NCBI GenBank assembly: GCA_009823505.1
Contig: VZQC01000590.1
Span: forward strand, 470,919-534,918
Source of the DNA: Rhizomys pruinosus
Lineage: Eukaryota; Chordata; Mammalia; Rodentia; Spalacidae
DNA length: 64,000 nt
Direction: 5' to 3'
Shown piece by piece: positions 9,604 through 21,397 of this stretch. Numbering within the stretch: position 1 is the stretch's first letter; every line of letters begins with the position of its first letter. The notes below the pieces were generated by a model, which had not been told where the DNA came from, did no database searches, and saw only the letters and a program-made list of their open reading frames with translations. The translations under genes and the position numbers were made by a program.

Positions 9604-10612
9604 GAAATTGGTACCAGAGAGTGGGCTATTGCTGTGACAACCTGACTTTGGTGTTTTGGGAGAGGATTGTGGAAGCATTTGGAATGTTGGGCTAGAACAA
9701 CCATTAAGTATCTAAATATTATTGCTGTGGAACTTGGAACAGTTATGCTGAAAAAGTTGTAGACGATGGCGGCCCGGCTTGTGAAGCTTCAATGGGAAGC
9801 AGAGACCATCAGGGCTTTTGGTATGATATTTTTGAATTAAGAATCTGTGGGTTCTGGTCATCTGTGGTTGAAAAATCAGCTCTAAGTAAACAAGAAAGCG
9901 AAACCTTTGTTTAACTAGGACAACTGATGCTGGTAAGCTGAGGCAGAAAAAAATCAGCTGTAAGTAACAAGAGACCAGCATCATTGTGGCAAAATTTTCT
10001 GGGAAGAATTTATTCAGGGCCAGCACACAGAAGCTATGTTCCAGAAGGGGCCTGAGCCTCCATCTCAACCCAGAACCAGGACTTGGTAATGTGTAAGAGT
10101 CTCCTCTATGGCTCTGGTGTTTAAATTTGAGGGGTTCACAGAGAGCAGCTGAGGCTTGGCACTGTGAGAGGTCAGGAAAGACCATTGGTGGAAGTGCACC
10201 TCGGTTGCAGTGAAGATCCCAGGATTGGAGGGGTCATGGAGAGAAGCTGAGGCTGTGCACCAGGAGATGTGAGAAGACCTTTGGTGAAGGTGCTGCTTCA
10301 GTTTCAGTCGAGACCCCAGCTTTTTGGAGATGCTGGGACCATGGGACAACCACCAACTGCAGCAGGTGTGAAATGGAGCCAGCCTAGGCCTGCGAGATGA
10401 GCTGTGTGTGCTATGGACTGCTGAGTCGGAGAGGGGAAGCTATCGAAACCCTTTGGAGCACAGAAGATTGAGAATGAATCCCGGATGTCCAGCTTTGAGC
10501 TACTTTGCTGGACTTAGGTTTTGCTTAGGTGTGCCCGTTGAAATAAGGCAGTGCTTGTTTTGGATTTACAGGAGCCCACAATTAAGAGACTTTTAACAAA
10601 CTGTGGACTTTT
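9604..10612 (+). mobile_element. MaLR internal region, non-coding
   Basis: This sequence lies between two LTR copies in the same orientation, right after a primer-binding site. No frame longer than about 157 codons exists, and those present are on the opposite strand without recognisable domains. MaLR internal regions are typically short, gag-derived and non-coding. Confidence 0.65.
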
Positions 10613-10847
10613 ATGTACAGTATAAGAAAGCAGGCTGGTCATGGGCCAGGGGAGCAAGCCAGTAAGAAGCATTCCTCCATGGCTTGTGCTTCAGCTCCTG
10701 CCTCCAGGTTCCTGCCCTGAGTTCCTACCTTGGGTTCCCTAAGTGATGAACTGTGACCCAGAAGATGTAAGCTGAATAAACAATTTCCTCCCCAAGTTGG
10801 TGTCAGTCAGAGTGCTTTGTCACAGCAATTGAAGAGAAACAAAAACA
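10613..10847 (+). repeat. MaLR LTR (3' copy), 5'-deleted
   Basis: It repeats the second half of the 5' LTR from CAGTATAAGAAAGCAGGCTGG through the CTGAATAAAC block to GAGAAACAAAAACA, but lacks roughly the first 270 bp. The missing part suggests an internal deletion across the internal/LTR boundary. Confidence 0.75.
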
Positions 10848-10977
10848 ATAATTATCAAAGAAGAGGACAGGAAATTGTGAGTGATTTGGGGGCCATGGAA
10901 AAATTTGTATGGGGACCTGAAAGGGTACAAATAATGCAGGTATGATACTCCTATATGAAATTCTCAAACAATTATAC

Positions 10978-11012
<35 letters not shown>

Positions 11013-13014
11013 ATGTAAGGATAGCACTTGGAGGTCATTGACATACTGACAAGCGCCTACATATGAGTTTGTCCCTTGCCTGACATATGGGCAAAAACAT
11101 TTCTTCTTTGTCATGTCTCCATTTTGTCAGGGGAGGAGTGACAGAAGTGACATTCTGATGATTTGATAGGGTTTTCAGAGTTTTGTCTGTATCTACTTAT
11201 TGGTTTATACTTCTCAGGTCAAAAATGAACATTAAATATCTTCTTTTTGAAGCAGACATTGGAAACATTGAAACTCAACATCATGATGGCCTGTATCTTG
11301 AACACTTGAACCCATACACATGCTCAGAAGCTTTCTTTAAAGTTAGAGAAAACATAATTTTGGGATAAATAACTCAAATAGCTAAAGCATTCCCTAAAAT
11401 TAGTCCATTTTAACTTGAGAGCAAACAGTTACTTCTCATCATTTTTCACTAGTTGAAGCCTTAATAGTGTGTGGTCTTGCACTGAAGGTACTCTTTCAAT
11501 GGTTTAAGTGAGACTCTCTAAACCCTCTCTTAAAGTCTTTAATCTCATTATCAAAAACAAAACAAAACTGGGACTGTGTTACTTCTTCTGAAGATTTTAA
11601 ACTGTAAATACCTTTCCAATGATTTTAGGTATATATTTTCCCTTTAGGGTTCTTTTGCTGTCTGAGTAAAAGTTTACATTCATAGGAATTGACTTTTTAT
11701 TCTATACCAAAAATTTGGGGAGTAACACTAAAACTTGTATCATTTAAATCTTTAATTTGATATAAATGTAGCTTTTGTTTTAAATAAAAACTAACAAGTA
11801 ACCTGATCTGATGAATGACACATTGTTATTAAGAAAGTTCTTATCTGGCTTAGTGTCTTGGGATCCAGCAGAAAAACAATCACATATACTCATGTAGGAG
11901 CCTTGGATAACACTTTGGCTTCAAAGGAAAACAAATATATTTGTTTTCTTTTTGAGTAATGTGATCAGTAGCAATTCTATACTTAAGATATCTAAGATGG
12001 ACTGGGTCTTATGTACTGTAATAGAAAAAGCTGAGAAAATCTATCTCATGCTTTCAAACAGAGAATCCAGAGATAATCACAATTCACTGCCAGATATATT
12101 GCTTCAACCCACATTTCCTCTATGGCAAGTCAGGATTACTAAAGATGAATATCTGCTGCAGCATTCTTCTGTTACTGTGTCCAGTTATGGGAAGGAAATG
12201 CCTAAAACTACTGCCAAAATCATAAAACTAAGATTTGACCACAAAGTTAAATGATTTCAACAATTATGCAAAATAGTATTGCAAATCCTAAATGAGCTAA
12301 TGAAAATATATAAATAATCTTTTTTAGTATTGAAAAGTTGAGACAATCCAATGTAAAGTGAAAATAGCTACTTCAAGCATAATAGGAGCTGTAGGTGAAA
12401 AAACATAATTGCATTATGAATTTTTTATGACATTTTACTGTGGATGGAAGGTATTAAAACTGGTGTCTTGTCCTCCCTTCTCCTGCTATTATTATATTCA
12501 CACATATGTTAAAGCATTTGCTATTCCTCCTATAGTATGTTGATCCTCTAAATTTCTTTGTCTAAATCTTTTCTTTCTTTTTAATTTGGAAATTCTTTCT
12601 TGCCTTTATTCAGGTTGATTGACAATTATTGCAGGGAGTTTCTTTTTCTGGTAAATATTGTTCATATCTGTGGCTGCATTTTCATTTATATCTTCTTTCT
12701 ATAACTTCTCTGTTTTGTTGCACTTTCCAGATCTTTGCTTAAGTTGCGTATGTGAAATGTTTTAACTATAGCTTTTGATATATAGTTAAAACATTTAAAA
12801 TGCATCAGCATACTCATGCAAATGTAATCACTGATACAAATATGTGGAAGGCTTTGAAAGTTCACATCAATAAGATAATTAAAATGATACAGTGTCAAGT
12901 TGTCTACTTGGTTCATGCTTTGTAGTTGATAAAATTAGTTATCTCTGACAGTAATTGAAACTGAAGTTTGTTCTCCAGTTTAAAATTCCAGCACTCTATA
13001 AAATTAATAATTAG
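10848..13014. other. AT-rich unique spacer
   Basis: No gene is recognised. The portion from 11422 on recurs at 36199-37791. An ORF of 100 codons (11952-12254) is identical in both copies but has no recognisable domain, signal or codon-usage evidence. Confidence 0.5.
10978..11014 (+). repeat. (AAAT)n microsatellite
   Basis: About nine AAAT units. Confidence 0.95.
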
Positions 13015-13015
13015 A

Positions 13016-13225
13016 GGGCCTGGAGAGATGGATCAGTGGTTAAGAGTACTGGCTACTCTTGCAGAAAACATAGGTTCAATTCCCAGCATTAAAATGGCAG
13101 TTAACAATTGTCTATAACTCCAGTTCCATAGGAATCCTATGTATTCTTCTGACCTCCTTGGGCTATGCATGGCACAAATGCACTTACACACATGTTATCT
13201 CATACATGTACAATAAACAACAAAT
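13016..13225 (+). repeat. B2/B3-type SINE, diverged
   Basis: It starts CCTGGAGAGATGGATCAGTGG and contains AGGTTCAATTCCCAGCATT and TAACTCCAGTTCCATAGG, so it is a tRNA-derived SINE. It has a single CCAGTTCC block and no clear poly(A). It is older than the 9111 and 14911 copies and is shared with the duplicate at 37793. Confidence 0.85.
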
Positions 13226-13227
13226 TA

Positions 13228-13376
13228 AGCAGAGCTTGGTGGCACACAGCTTTAATCCTAGCACCCAGGAGGCAGAGTCAGTTGGATCTCTGTGAGTTGA
13301 AGTCCAGCCTGGTCTACATAGATAGTTCCAGTACAGCTGGGGTTATATGGGGACCTTGTCTCAAAAAGAGAAAAAA
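13228..13376 (+). repeat. B1 SINE
   Basis: It carries AGCTTTAATCCTAGCACC, GGAGGCAGAGTCAG and CAGCCTGGTCTACATAGATA, ending GTCTCAAAAAGAG. It abuts the preceding B2/B3. Confidence 0.9.
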
Positions 13377-13384
13377 TTATTTTT

Positions 13385-14112
13385 AAAAGGAAATGTAATT
13401 CATTTTCAGTGATACACTGAAGTTGGTATTCTATTTTATTATGGTACACATTTCCACATAAGATTTGTATTGTGTTTTTAATGTAACCATAGTATGCTAA
13501 GTAGGTCAGTCTGCCCTGCATTTGTCTGAAAACATCTGTGAACATTGCATTGTGGAATTTAAGAGCCTAAGGTTGAGAGCCCCATTGCTACTTTTTCAAT
13601 AACAGATAAAAAATGATTAGTTTACCTTTCCACATTTAGCATATTACAGTTGTGCTTTCTCTTGGTGTTTAACTTCTGACTCTATTTATAGTTTTTACCC
13701 TGGTTTCAACTTAAGAATTCTCTCTTTTTAAGATTTTATTCCTATGTGTTTATTTAGGATACGATACTTAATGATCAGGATTTTTTTTCAATATTCTAAC
13801 AGTTGTTTTTTACTTTTTAGGCAAGGTCGTCTTTATCAACTCAAAGTAATGCACTAGATCTTAGCTAATAAACATTTTATGAGTTAGCATATGTACTCAT
13901 CTACATTCCTCCAAAGGAACAGAAGATTATGAAAGAAATACCGACTCACAAGACAAAGATGCAGCTCATATATTCTTTCAAGTGGAGAGATTGTTTAACC
14001 ACTTTCACATATAATTGTCTAGTTCTGACAAATACCTGAAAAGAAATGCTCACGTGATCATGACAACCTGTTCAAGTGAAGCTCGAAACAAAAGATAAAT
14101 TGAAAGAGCAAG

Positions 14113-14119
<7 letters not shown>
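13385..14119. other. AT-rich unique spacer
   Basis: Nothing recognisable. It is repeated almost exactly at 38162-38896. Confidence 0.5.

Positions 14120-14170
<51 letters not shown>
14120..14170 (+). repeat. (GA)n microsatellite
   Basis: About 51 bp of GA; the duplicate at 38899-38924 holds roughly half as many units. Confidence 0.96.
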
Positions 14171-14174
<4 letters not shown>

Positions 14175-14897
14175 AACCTTCTACATAGTGGCTTGTTTTT
14201 CTGTAAAGAAATCAGTTACACTACAACTGTGACTCATGTTCTTTACTTCTCTTCTGGTCAGAAGCTAATCCAGCACCTGTTCCTCTTTCATTCTCTGTTA
14301 ATTTGTGTGATCTTTCTTCTCATCTAATCAGTTGTCATGTGTATAGCAGAACAGAATATAATTTGGGTTTACCATCTAATGCTGAAAAATGATCTCCTGG
14401 GACAGAAGATGGACGTAACCTTGACAAACACATAAATAAGAGATGTCACCATTTGTCAAGAGCAGATGTAAGATGTTAGAAATAGGTTTCCTAATGTAAT
14501 GATTTCTAACATCTTGTATTGATGACTGAAGCTAAATGAATGGATGAATTTTCTATGTGTGGCATGTTGCCAGTATCCCAAATTGGGAGAGAATTATCTA
14601 GTCAAACTTAATTGTCATATCCATATTTTTATGACTAACAGTTCTGATTCAGGGAATTAGAAGACTTTCAAGGAAGTGACACTGGCTCATCAATCCAGGT
14701 TGTGAAAGTTTTAATTAGTGGCTAGCTCCTTGCCATGATGTATTACATTCCACAGAAGAACTGACGAGTCAGTGGGAGAGTGCGTGGAATAAATTATTCT
14801 CTGAAGTATCAACAAATAAAAAAAATTCAATATGAAACTAATCCCAACTTAATTTAAACAAATCAGGAAGTGTTTTTCACATTTTATGAAGTGTCAT
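14171..14897. other. Unique spacer
   Basis: Nothing recognisable. The homologous part at 38925-39680 carries many extra or missing single bases. Confidence 0.4.
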
Positions 14898-15134
14898 AAG
14901 ACTGAGTCAACGGGGCTGGAGAGATAGCCTAGCGGTTAAGAGCACCGACGCTCTTGCAGAGGACCCGGGTTCAATCCCCAGCACCCACATGGCGGCTAAG
15001 AACCGTCTGTAACTCCAATTCCAGGAGAACTCCAGTTCCAGGGGAATCTGAGACCCTCTTCTGACCTCTGCAGCATTGCACGACACGGGTGCACAGACCT
15101 GCATGCAGACAGTACATTCATACACATACAAAAA

Positions 15135-15175
<41 letters not shown>

Positions 15176-15205
15176 AAAAAAAATTAAAAAAAAAGACTGA
15201 GTCAA
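14898..15205 (+). repeat. B2/B3-type SINE, young copy with perfect target-site duplication
   Basis: Perfect 13-bp flanks AAGACTGAGTCAA (14898-14910 and 15193-15205) enclose the element. It has A and B boxes, a duplicated middle (AACTCCAATTCCAGGAG followed by AACTCCAGTTCCAGG), GCATTGCACGACACGGGTGC, and an (AAAT)n tail at 15131-15175. This is a good reference copy for the lineage-specific subfamily. Confidence 0.95.
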
Positions 15206-16610
15206 AATGAAGTGTCTATTTAGATAAGTATGCTTTTAAGTATACAGCATGATCATATTGGCAATATTTTTAAGACAATGAGATTGAACACTACTAAATC
15301 AGAGCTACTGTTCAGGTGCATCAGTTAATTAATGATGATCTCAGACAAATCCTACTTAAAGGTAAGGTTTTTTTTAATGAACTTTAATTGTTCCCTTTGG
15401 ATTTTATTAAATCTGGTATTCATTGAGGCACTGTCCAAATTCATCAAGGCCAGACCTACTCAGTTTAATTCCAATGCCATCTTCTCTAGTCAGTGCTTGT
15501 GAGAGCTTGTGAGTATTATATGCTCCTTTTACCTGCTCTATATTTATTCACATTGAGTTCAATATTGCACTTTACTTGCATAGCAGTTATGTCACCCTTT
15601 TCTTTGAGTTTGAGCTGGCATTCTGAAGCCGTGAATTAGAGTACTTTGGGAAGTTCTGTTCAATGGATGGAAAGTATGATCTTTAAGACTAATGTGGAGA
15701 AACTGCTCAGTGGATCGTGTGCTGGATGTCAGTATTTGCATCAAACTCACATGCATAAGCTTCCAGTGGCCTGGCAGCCTTTGCTTCCTTGTGTTCATAG
15801 GCCTGGGTACAAATGCTTCTAGGACCTAATGTGAATGGCAGAATGCATGTGGTTTTGGGGTGAGTGGTGGACATGGATAGGAGAGAGGGTCTAAATTTAA
15901 GAACTGTTCTATTCAATGTAGAAAAGCTCAATAATAACAATACAATTCTCAACGTTAATGTGTGTAAAAACAGAAGGGTCCTGAAGGCAGGATGAATGCT
16001 ACCAAGTTAGGAATGAGTACAAGGAGAAGTGTCATGAAGGTAAAGATTCTTGTTTAATAAAAGTGTCTTTTGTGTTTGAGATGTGTACAGGAAAGAAATA
16101 AACAAAAGAAAAATACTAACTGCTGTTGTAACTAAGTTTACAAGGAATAATAGCTTGGCATATGTTAGTTGCCTAGTGACAAATACTGGAGATCTTTATA
16201 TATAATAATTAAGTACAGATTTCAAAGAACAAGAATGATGATTGTTGATTTGTAAAGATCAAACTAACTGGCTATCATAATAGAATTTAGCAGTGTATCA
16301 TTAGCATCTGCTACCAATGAATGGTTGAGATCGGATAGAAATATAAATTCCTTAGAAGTTTATTTTGATTCTCATGTAAGAGACTCATAGGTCTGCATGC
16401 AACAGAGCAGAGAGATTGATGATAGCACATTTGTTTATATTGGAACTGGGCATTAATGAAAAATCACTTTTAAGTTAATGTCAAATAATAATTGACAAGG
16501 GAAAATTAATCTTTGAATTACATGTAGAGAAGGTTAGCAAAAGATTGTAAGAGATCTGGTAAAGAAAAAATATTTAAAATAATTTTCAACCTGTGAAATT
16601 ATTACTATTT
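15206..16610. other. AT-rich unique spacer
   Basis: No gene is recognised. It corresponds to about 39990-41412 in the duplicated block. Confidence 0.45.
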
Positions 16611-16879
16611 TGCCAGGTTCACTGGCAACTTGGCACAACCTAGAATCACCTGACTGGAGAATCTCAATGAAGGATTGTCGACTTTGGGTTAGCCTGTGAG
16701 CATGTCTGTGGGATCTTTTCTTAATTAAATTGATTGATTCACCCACCCACAGCCAACTGTGGATGAAACCATTCCCTAGGCAAGGGATCCTCTACTGTGT
16801 GAGCTGAGAAAGCACAATCAAGCATGCGCCCATGCATTAATTAATCTCTGGCCTTTTGTCAAAGATGCAGTCTTCTAAG

Positions 16880-17893
16880 TATTTATTATTTTTATTCAAT
16901 TTCTTTTAGTTATGTGTGTGTATGTGCACATGAGTGTGGGCATCTACAGAGAGAAGAAAAAGTTATGAGATCTGCAGGAGCTCTTATTTTTTTTAATTTA
17001 TTTTTATTGATGCTTTGTGTATTTCATACATCATTTTCCAATTCAGTTCAGGCATATATCCCCTTCCCTTCCCCCCCACCCCACCCCTACCCATCGCAGA
17101 TCGTGCATTCTGCCGTAAGTTGATGTCACAAGCTTACATCCTCTAATGGTTAGGAGATGTTATAAACCACACGAAGACCCTGCCATACTTGACAGAAGAA
17201 AATGTAGATCATGAATTGACATACCATCCAAATATCTGTGTCTATACCAAAGTAACCTACCATAACAATTAGTACTGTTTAAATACCCATATATCTAATT
17301 GTGTGTGCTTCATTAGTAGGATCGAAAGGCTATATATTATACTGTTTAAATACCTAAATATCTAATTGCATGTGCTTCATTAGTAGGATCGAAAGGTTAA
17401 GCCTGGACAAGCTGGCAGCCCATGAAAGAAAACAGCCAGACTGACTAGAGACAAGACATTCAGCTCCAGAGAAAGAAGAAGGTTTTTGCGTCTCACTCCA
17501 CCTGGGCCACCTTTTCTAAGGCCTAGGGAACAATCTGCGGAAGAGGGGCGTGGTATGGTGTAGAATGTAAGGGCTTCTGGGCTGGGTCAATTGGGGTTGA
17601 AATGAGTGAACTAAACAATAAGACTGACAAAAAAAAACACTCATTTGATCAACTTGAATGAATACAAGCCCCCCCTTCGATGGTGGGAACCATGGGCTGT
17701 GGTTGTGGTTTGGGCACAACTGTTTGCAAATTGGTTTACATGAAGGATGCTTGTTACTCACAAATTATCACTATTGCAGGAGCTCTTATTACAGGAATGT
17801 GTGCACTGACCAGTGTGAGTACTGAGAATTAAACCACTTTGGTCCTCTGAAAGAGTGGCAAATATTCCTATCAGCAGCCATATCTCCAGATAC
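16880..17893 (-). repeat. B3-like SINE nested in the LTR, itself split by LINE-1
   Basis: The left half 16905-16988 (GTATGTGCACATGAGTGTGG) and right half 17775-17893 (GTACTGAGAATTAAACCACT, GGTCCTCTGAAAGAGTGGC, ending near ATCTCCAG) join into one diverged B3-like SINE in reverse orientation once the LINE-1 is removed. Confidence 0.65.
16973..17790 (-). mobile_element. LINE-1 3' tail with 5' inversion and 16-bp target-site duplication
   Basis: TGCAGGAGCTCTTATT occurs at 16973-16988 and 17775-17790. Inside, the left part (16989 to about 17120) is poly(T) followed by the complement of the G-rich LINE-1 tail. The right part (about 17121-17774) is the adjacent upstream tail sequence in plus orientation. 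A 3' segment in one orientation with its 5' neighbour flipped is the signature of twin priming during LINE-1 integration. The block ending ATCGAAAGG occurs twice in tandem (about 17271-17399). Confidence 0.83.
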
Positions 17894-18078
17894 CTGTCTC
17901 TGTTCTTAAATGTGATGTGATTAGACCATTTTGTCTCATGTTTTAGACACTGAGACTTGCACTAATTTATGGCTGTATCACCTACCATTTGTATTTGAAT
18001 AAACCCTTTCACCACCTAAGTTGCTTCTGTCTGGGTGTTTTACAAAAAAGAGAAATGAAAAACTAAGACACCAATTAT

Positions 18079-18112
18079 GTGTGTGTGTTTGTGTGTGTGT
18101 GTGTGTTGTGTG
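18079..18112 (+). repeat. (GT)n microsatellite
   Basis: Imperfect GT run; the counterpart at 42908-42942 is a purer run. Confidence 0.9.
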
Positions 18113-19384
18113 TATCTAAAGACATTTGGCTTCATGCAGCATTCCTATCGCAATGTTACAGCTTTCACTATCTTTACTTGTATAATGCCATATTCCTCAA
18201 GGATAAAGTGTGATCAACTTTTATTGGGTCAGTTTTATTACTCCTAAGGTCAGTTTGACTAATGTTTATATAGGATAGAGTAATTTTTTTTTGATTTCAC
18301 CAATATTTTGGGGCTGATACGTCTTCTATTGGAAAAAATGACATAAAAGTATAGTAACCACCTAAGAGATAGTATCTTTAAACACACCTTAAGTTATGTT
18401 TCATTTAATTAAATGAGCTTATGGGTTAGTTCTTTCAAAAGCAACTGCTTTGAATAGGTAATCAACTAAACATGAGGCTGCCATAGTGTGATGTAATGTA
18501 CATTCACATGGGGACAGAGCCCATTAAGTTGTGATTAATGCATACAACATGGCAAGATTTTCAGTTTTCAAGAATGATCCTTAGATATAGTGACACCAGG
18601 AATATCAAAATCTCTTTGAGAGTGAGCGAGTCTTTCTTGGCTCTGTTGTTCTTAGCTTGAGAGGCTAGGGCCTCAGGCCAGTGGCTTTTATTCTTTATTC
18701 TCAAATTTGAAGAATGAAATTAATGAACCAAAGAGGGTGTTTTGAAAGGAGTATTTTATTATAGGGAGTTTAACAGGAGAGTAAGCATAAGGATCCCTGG
18801 AAATCGGTTCCATGAGTTCTCATTTCCAGGAGTTAATAAGCATTTAGTGGAGGAAGGAGGTGAGAGGGAGATTGAGCTGGTGAACCCAGCTCTCATTCTA
18901 GGTGCCCATTGTGCCTGGAGGTCCTGGTCATGTCCTCAGCATTTGGAAGTGATGAGGAAGGAAAATAAGACCCCTTACTGACATCTTCAGCCTCTTAATA
19001 TGGTACACCCAGAGACACCTTCGTATTAGAAAGATTTAACCTCTCTGTCCCTAAGGTAGAGAAAAGTTTACCTGCAGATCCAAGGAATTTTCAACTTTCA
19101 GCCAGAAGAGAAACTGAGCCATTATTTTTTTGAGGCCTTTGTCCTAGGCTGCCTAGCCATTTTCTACCTCCTGCTCTTATTTCGGAGGAAATGAATTCAT
19201 GCTTAAGTAATATTTCTCAATCCTAAAATGGTTACTATGAGAGAAAAATATTGAATATATATAGTAGTATTATATGATATATATATATATTAGCATTTAT
19301 TATTTCTCCTCTCTCTTATAAAAAATGCTATTAACAAAATAATAAAAAAAAAAATATAAAAACAAAAAAAAATTCTTATTTTTT
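18113..19384. other. Unique or old-repeat sequence; 19020-19290 has an inverted diverged relative at 44780-45150
   Basis: No gene is seen. The stretch from AACCTCTCTGTCC through CAGCCAGAAGA and CTACCTCCTGC to a TA-rich end matches the reverse complement of 45130 down to about 44780. The shared order of blocks shows common descent, perhaps an old dispersed repeat. Confidence 0.5.
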
Positions 19385-19578
19385 CATGGGTATGATTGTA
19401 TTGTTTGCAATATACCAGTGTCCTGCAATGCCCATTGAAGTCAGAAGGTGGTATCATCAGAAAGCACTAAAATTGTAGTTATGGATAGCCAGCAGTCACC
19501 ATGTGGGTGCTGGGAATCTATCCCGGTTCTCTGCAAGAGCAGCTAATGCTCTTACCAGTGAACAATCTCTACAGCCCC
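19385..19578 (-). repeat. B2/B3-type SINE, diverged
   Basis: In reverse orientation: CCATGTGGGTGCTGGGAATC, TCTCTGCAAGAGCAG, GCTCTTACCAGTGAAC and ATCTCTACAGCCCC mark the tRNA-like head. Diverged, no clear target duplication. Confidence 0.85.
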
Positions 19579-20735
19579 CACACCCACAATCTTTAGAAAA
19601 GGAAGAGTTAACCAGGATTTAGACAATTGAAGTCATTTTGGAATGAGCAAAATAGTCTTTCTGAGTTGCAGATTCCAACACTTGGGTAACCAAATATATT
19701 GTAAATAGTGAAAAATTAAAAGAAATTGTACCTTATTGGATATTCTGTGTAATAAGACTTTTAACCATAGGGAAATAGGCTGTAGTGAAAATAAATTAGT
19801 TCAGGCAGTTACACATAGGATATCATCCTTTTTGTGATATTTTTGCTATTTTATTATGTGTTTTGTGTGTGTATGTGTTTACATAGAACTGCACATGTGC
19901 AGTGTAGGTACATGAGTGTGCCCATGTGGAAGTCAGACCACAACTCTTAAGTGTCATTCCTTGGGGGTCATCCACCTTTTTTTATTGAGAAATTGTTTCT
20001 CATTGGTTGCCTAGGTTGGATTGTTGGCCAGAAAACCCAGAGATCCACTTGTCTCCTCTTCTCCTGTACTGTGACTATAAGGCTGTCACAGTACCTGGAT
20101 ATATTTATTGTGTTCTGAAGTACAAACTCAGGTCCGGAGGCTTGCAAGGCAAGCACTTTATCATGTTCTCATCCCCTCATCTGTCTCTCAAAGAAATGAC
20201 TTGGCTGTGTTCTGTGGGTATTCCCAGATTTAGAAAGATTGGTTCAAAACTAAACCCTGAAAACGATGTAGACAAAGAGTAGAGTGGGAGTTAGAGTGGG
20301 CAAGATGGATGGTTTGAGAGTTACAGAGTAAGTATAATCAACTCTGGCAGGCTGATGTGATGTAGGGAATCAGGGGAAAGAATGCTTCTTACAGGACTGC
20401 TGGCAGACACAACAGGGTGTCATTTTTCACCTTGGCTATTTACTGTGTGCTAATGCAAAACAAAAGTAATTATGGGCAGTTTTAGAAAGCAGAATTATTT
20501 CAGTTTTGGAAATAGTGAAGGTTCAGTTCTCAATAGCATTGCCAAGTGGAAATGACTAGAATTTTGCTGTCAAAAATAGCTCTATTTCCCCATTCAGATT
20601 TCTATAATTGTGTTTAAAAATTTCTTGCGGATACTAATTTTCTTAGAAAAAGCACACCTGTTTGGTGTTGTCAGCCCCTGAAATCACAGCTACACGTGTG
20701 TTTTGATCATGAGAAGAAAATGGACACGCTTGGTT
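19579..20735. other. Spacer with a probable SINE remnant
   Basis: About 19860-20170 shows a CACATGTGCAG / CATGTGGAAGTCAGA / GCAAGGCAAGCACTTTATCA pattern like an old reverse-orientation B3-type SINE. The rest is unrecognised. Confidence 0.4.
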
Positions 20736-20739
20736 GACA

Positions 20740-21010
20740 TTTTTTTTTCCTTAGCAGCTTCTATAGTACCATCTAGAACTATGGGAGCTAAACCAGCTAA
20801 AGCTTCCAGATCAGTTCCAGCTCCTATGTCTGAAGCCTGTCCTGTCTTCAGCAATAGGGTCTTATATTCCGGTTCTGTGAGATAACCAAGAGCTCTGTGT
20901 TAATTTGGGAGTCTCTTGGGCTACTCTGGCCAACCACTCAAATGGAAGTCTCTCCTATCTAGCACTGTGTTCCTTGCCATATAGCCCCCAAGAATACACA
21001 TGCCCTAATG
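20740..21010 (-). pseudogene. Unrecognised open coding-like fragment
   Basis: On the minus strand a stretch of about 50 codons (about 20740-20890) reads LTEPEYKTLLLKTGQASDIG and continues with alanine/leucine-rich text; an adjoining stretch in another frame reads ERLPFEWLARVAQETPKLT. The residue composition looks protein-like, but I do not recognise the family. It may be a retroelement or processed-pseudogene fragment with a frameshift and at least one stop. Confidence 0.3.
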
Positions 21011-21229
21011 TTCAGACATTGGATGTGCATTTCTCAGGGCATCCTGGAGACAGCACATTTCCCTTTGGCTTCCCTAGCATCCCAAGGTCCATTCATCTCT
21101 ACTCTTTCCCACCTCATCAGACTACCTTCCTTCCTTCCCATTCCAAGCACCCCCATTATCCCTACTCTCCTCCACAAAACTATTGCCCCCGCAATTTAAA
21201 ATAAAAATCATGTCTGTTTTTTTTTTAAT

Positions 21230-21395
21230 TTTTAAAATTTTTTATTTATTTCTGTATGTTTATCAATGTATTGTCTGCATGCAGGTCTGTGCACCCGTGT
21301 CGTGCAATGCCGCGGAGGTCAGAAGAGGATCTCGGATGCCCCTGGAGCTGGAGTTCTCCTGGAATTGGAGTTTCAGACGGCTCTCAGCCGCATGA
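21230..21395 (-). repeat. B2/B3-type SINE, 5' part missing
   Basis: In reverse orientation, from the A/T tail through TGCACCCGTGTCGTGCAATG and the duplicated CTGGAGTTCTCCTGGAATTG block. It stops at the (GT)n before reaching the tRNA-like head. Confidence 0.9.
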
Positions 21396-21397
21396 GT

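Larger units (their letters stand above)
16613..18065 (+). repeat. MaLR-type LTR split by nested insertions
   Basis: The left part (16613-16870) carries CAACTTGGCACAACCTAGAA, GAATCTCAATGAAGGATTG and GGCAAGGGATCC. The right part (about 17900-18065) carries TTTGAATAAACCCTTTCACC and TTGCTTCTGTCTGGGTGTTT. Read together they form one LTR of the MT/MaLR type, separated by about 1.0 kb of younger SINE and LINE-1 sequence. Confidence 0.72.

Noticed and set aside
11952..12254. 100-codon frame identical in both copies of the duplicated block
   Set aside because: Identity reflects the duplication itself, and no domain, start context or family is recognisable.
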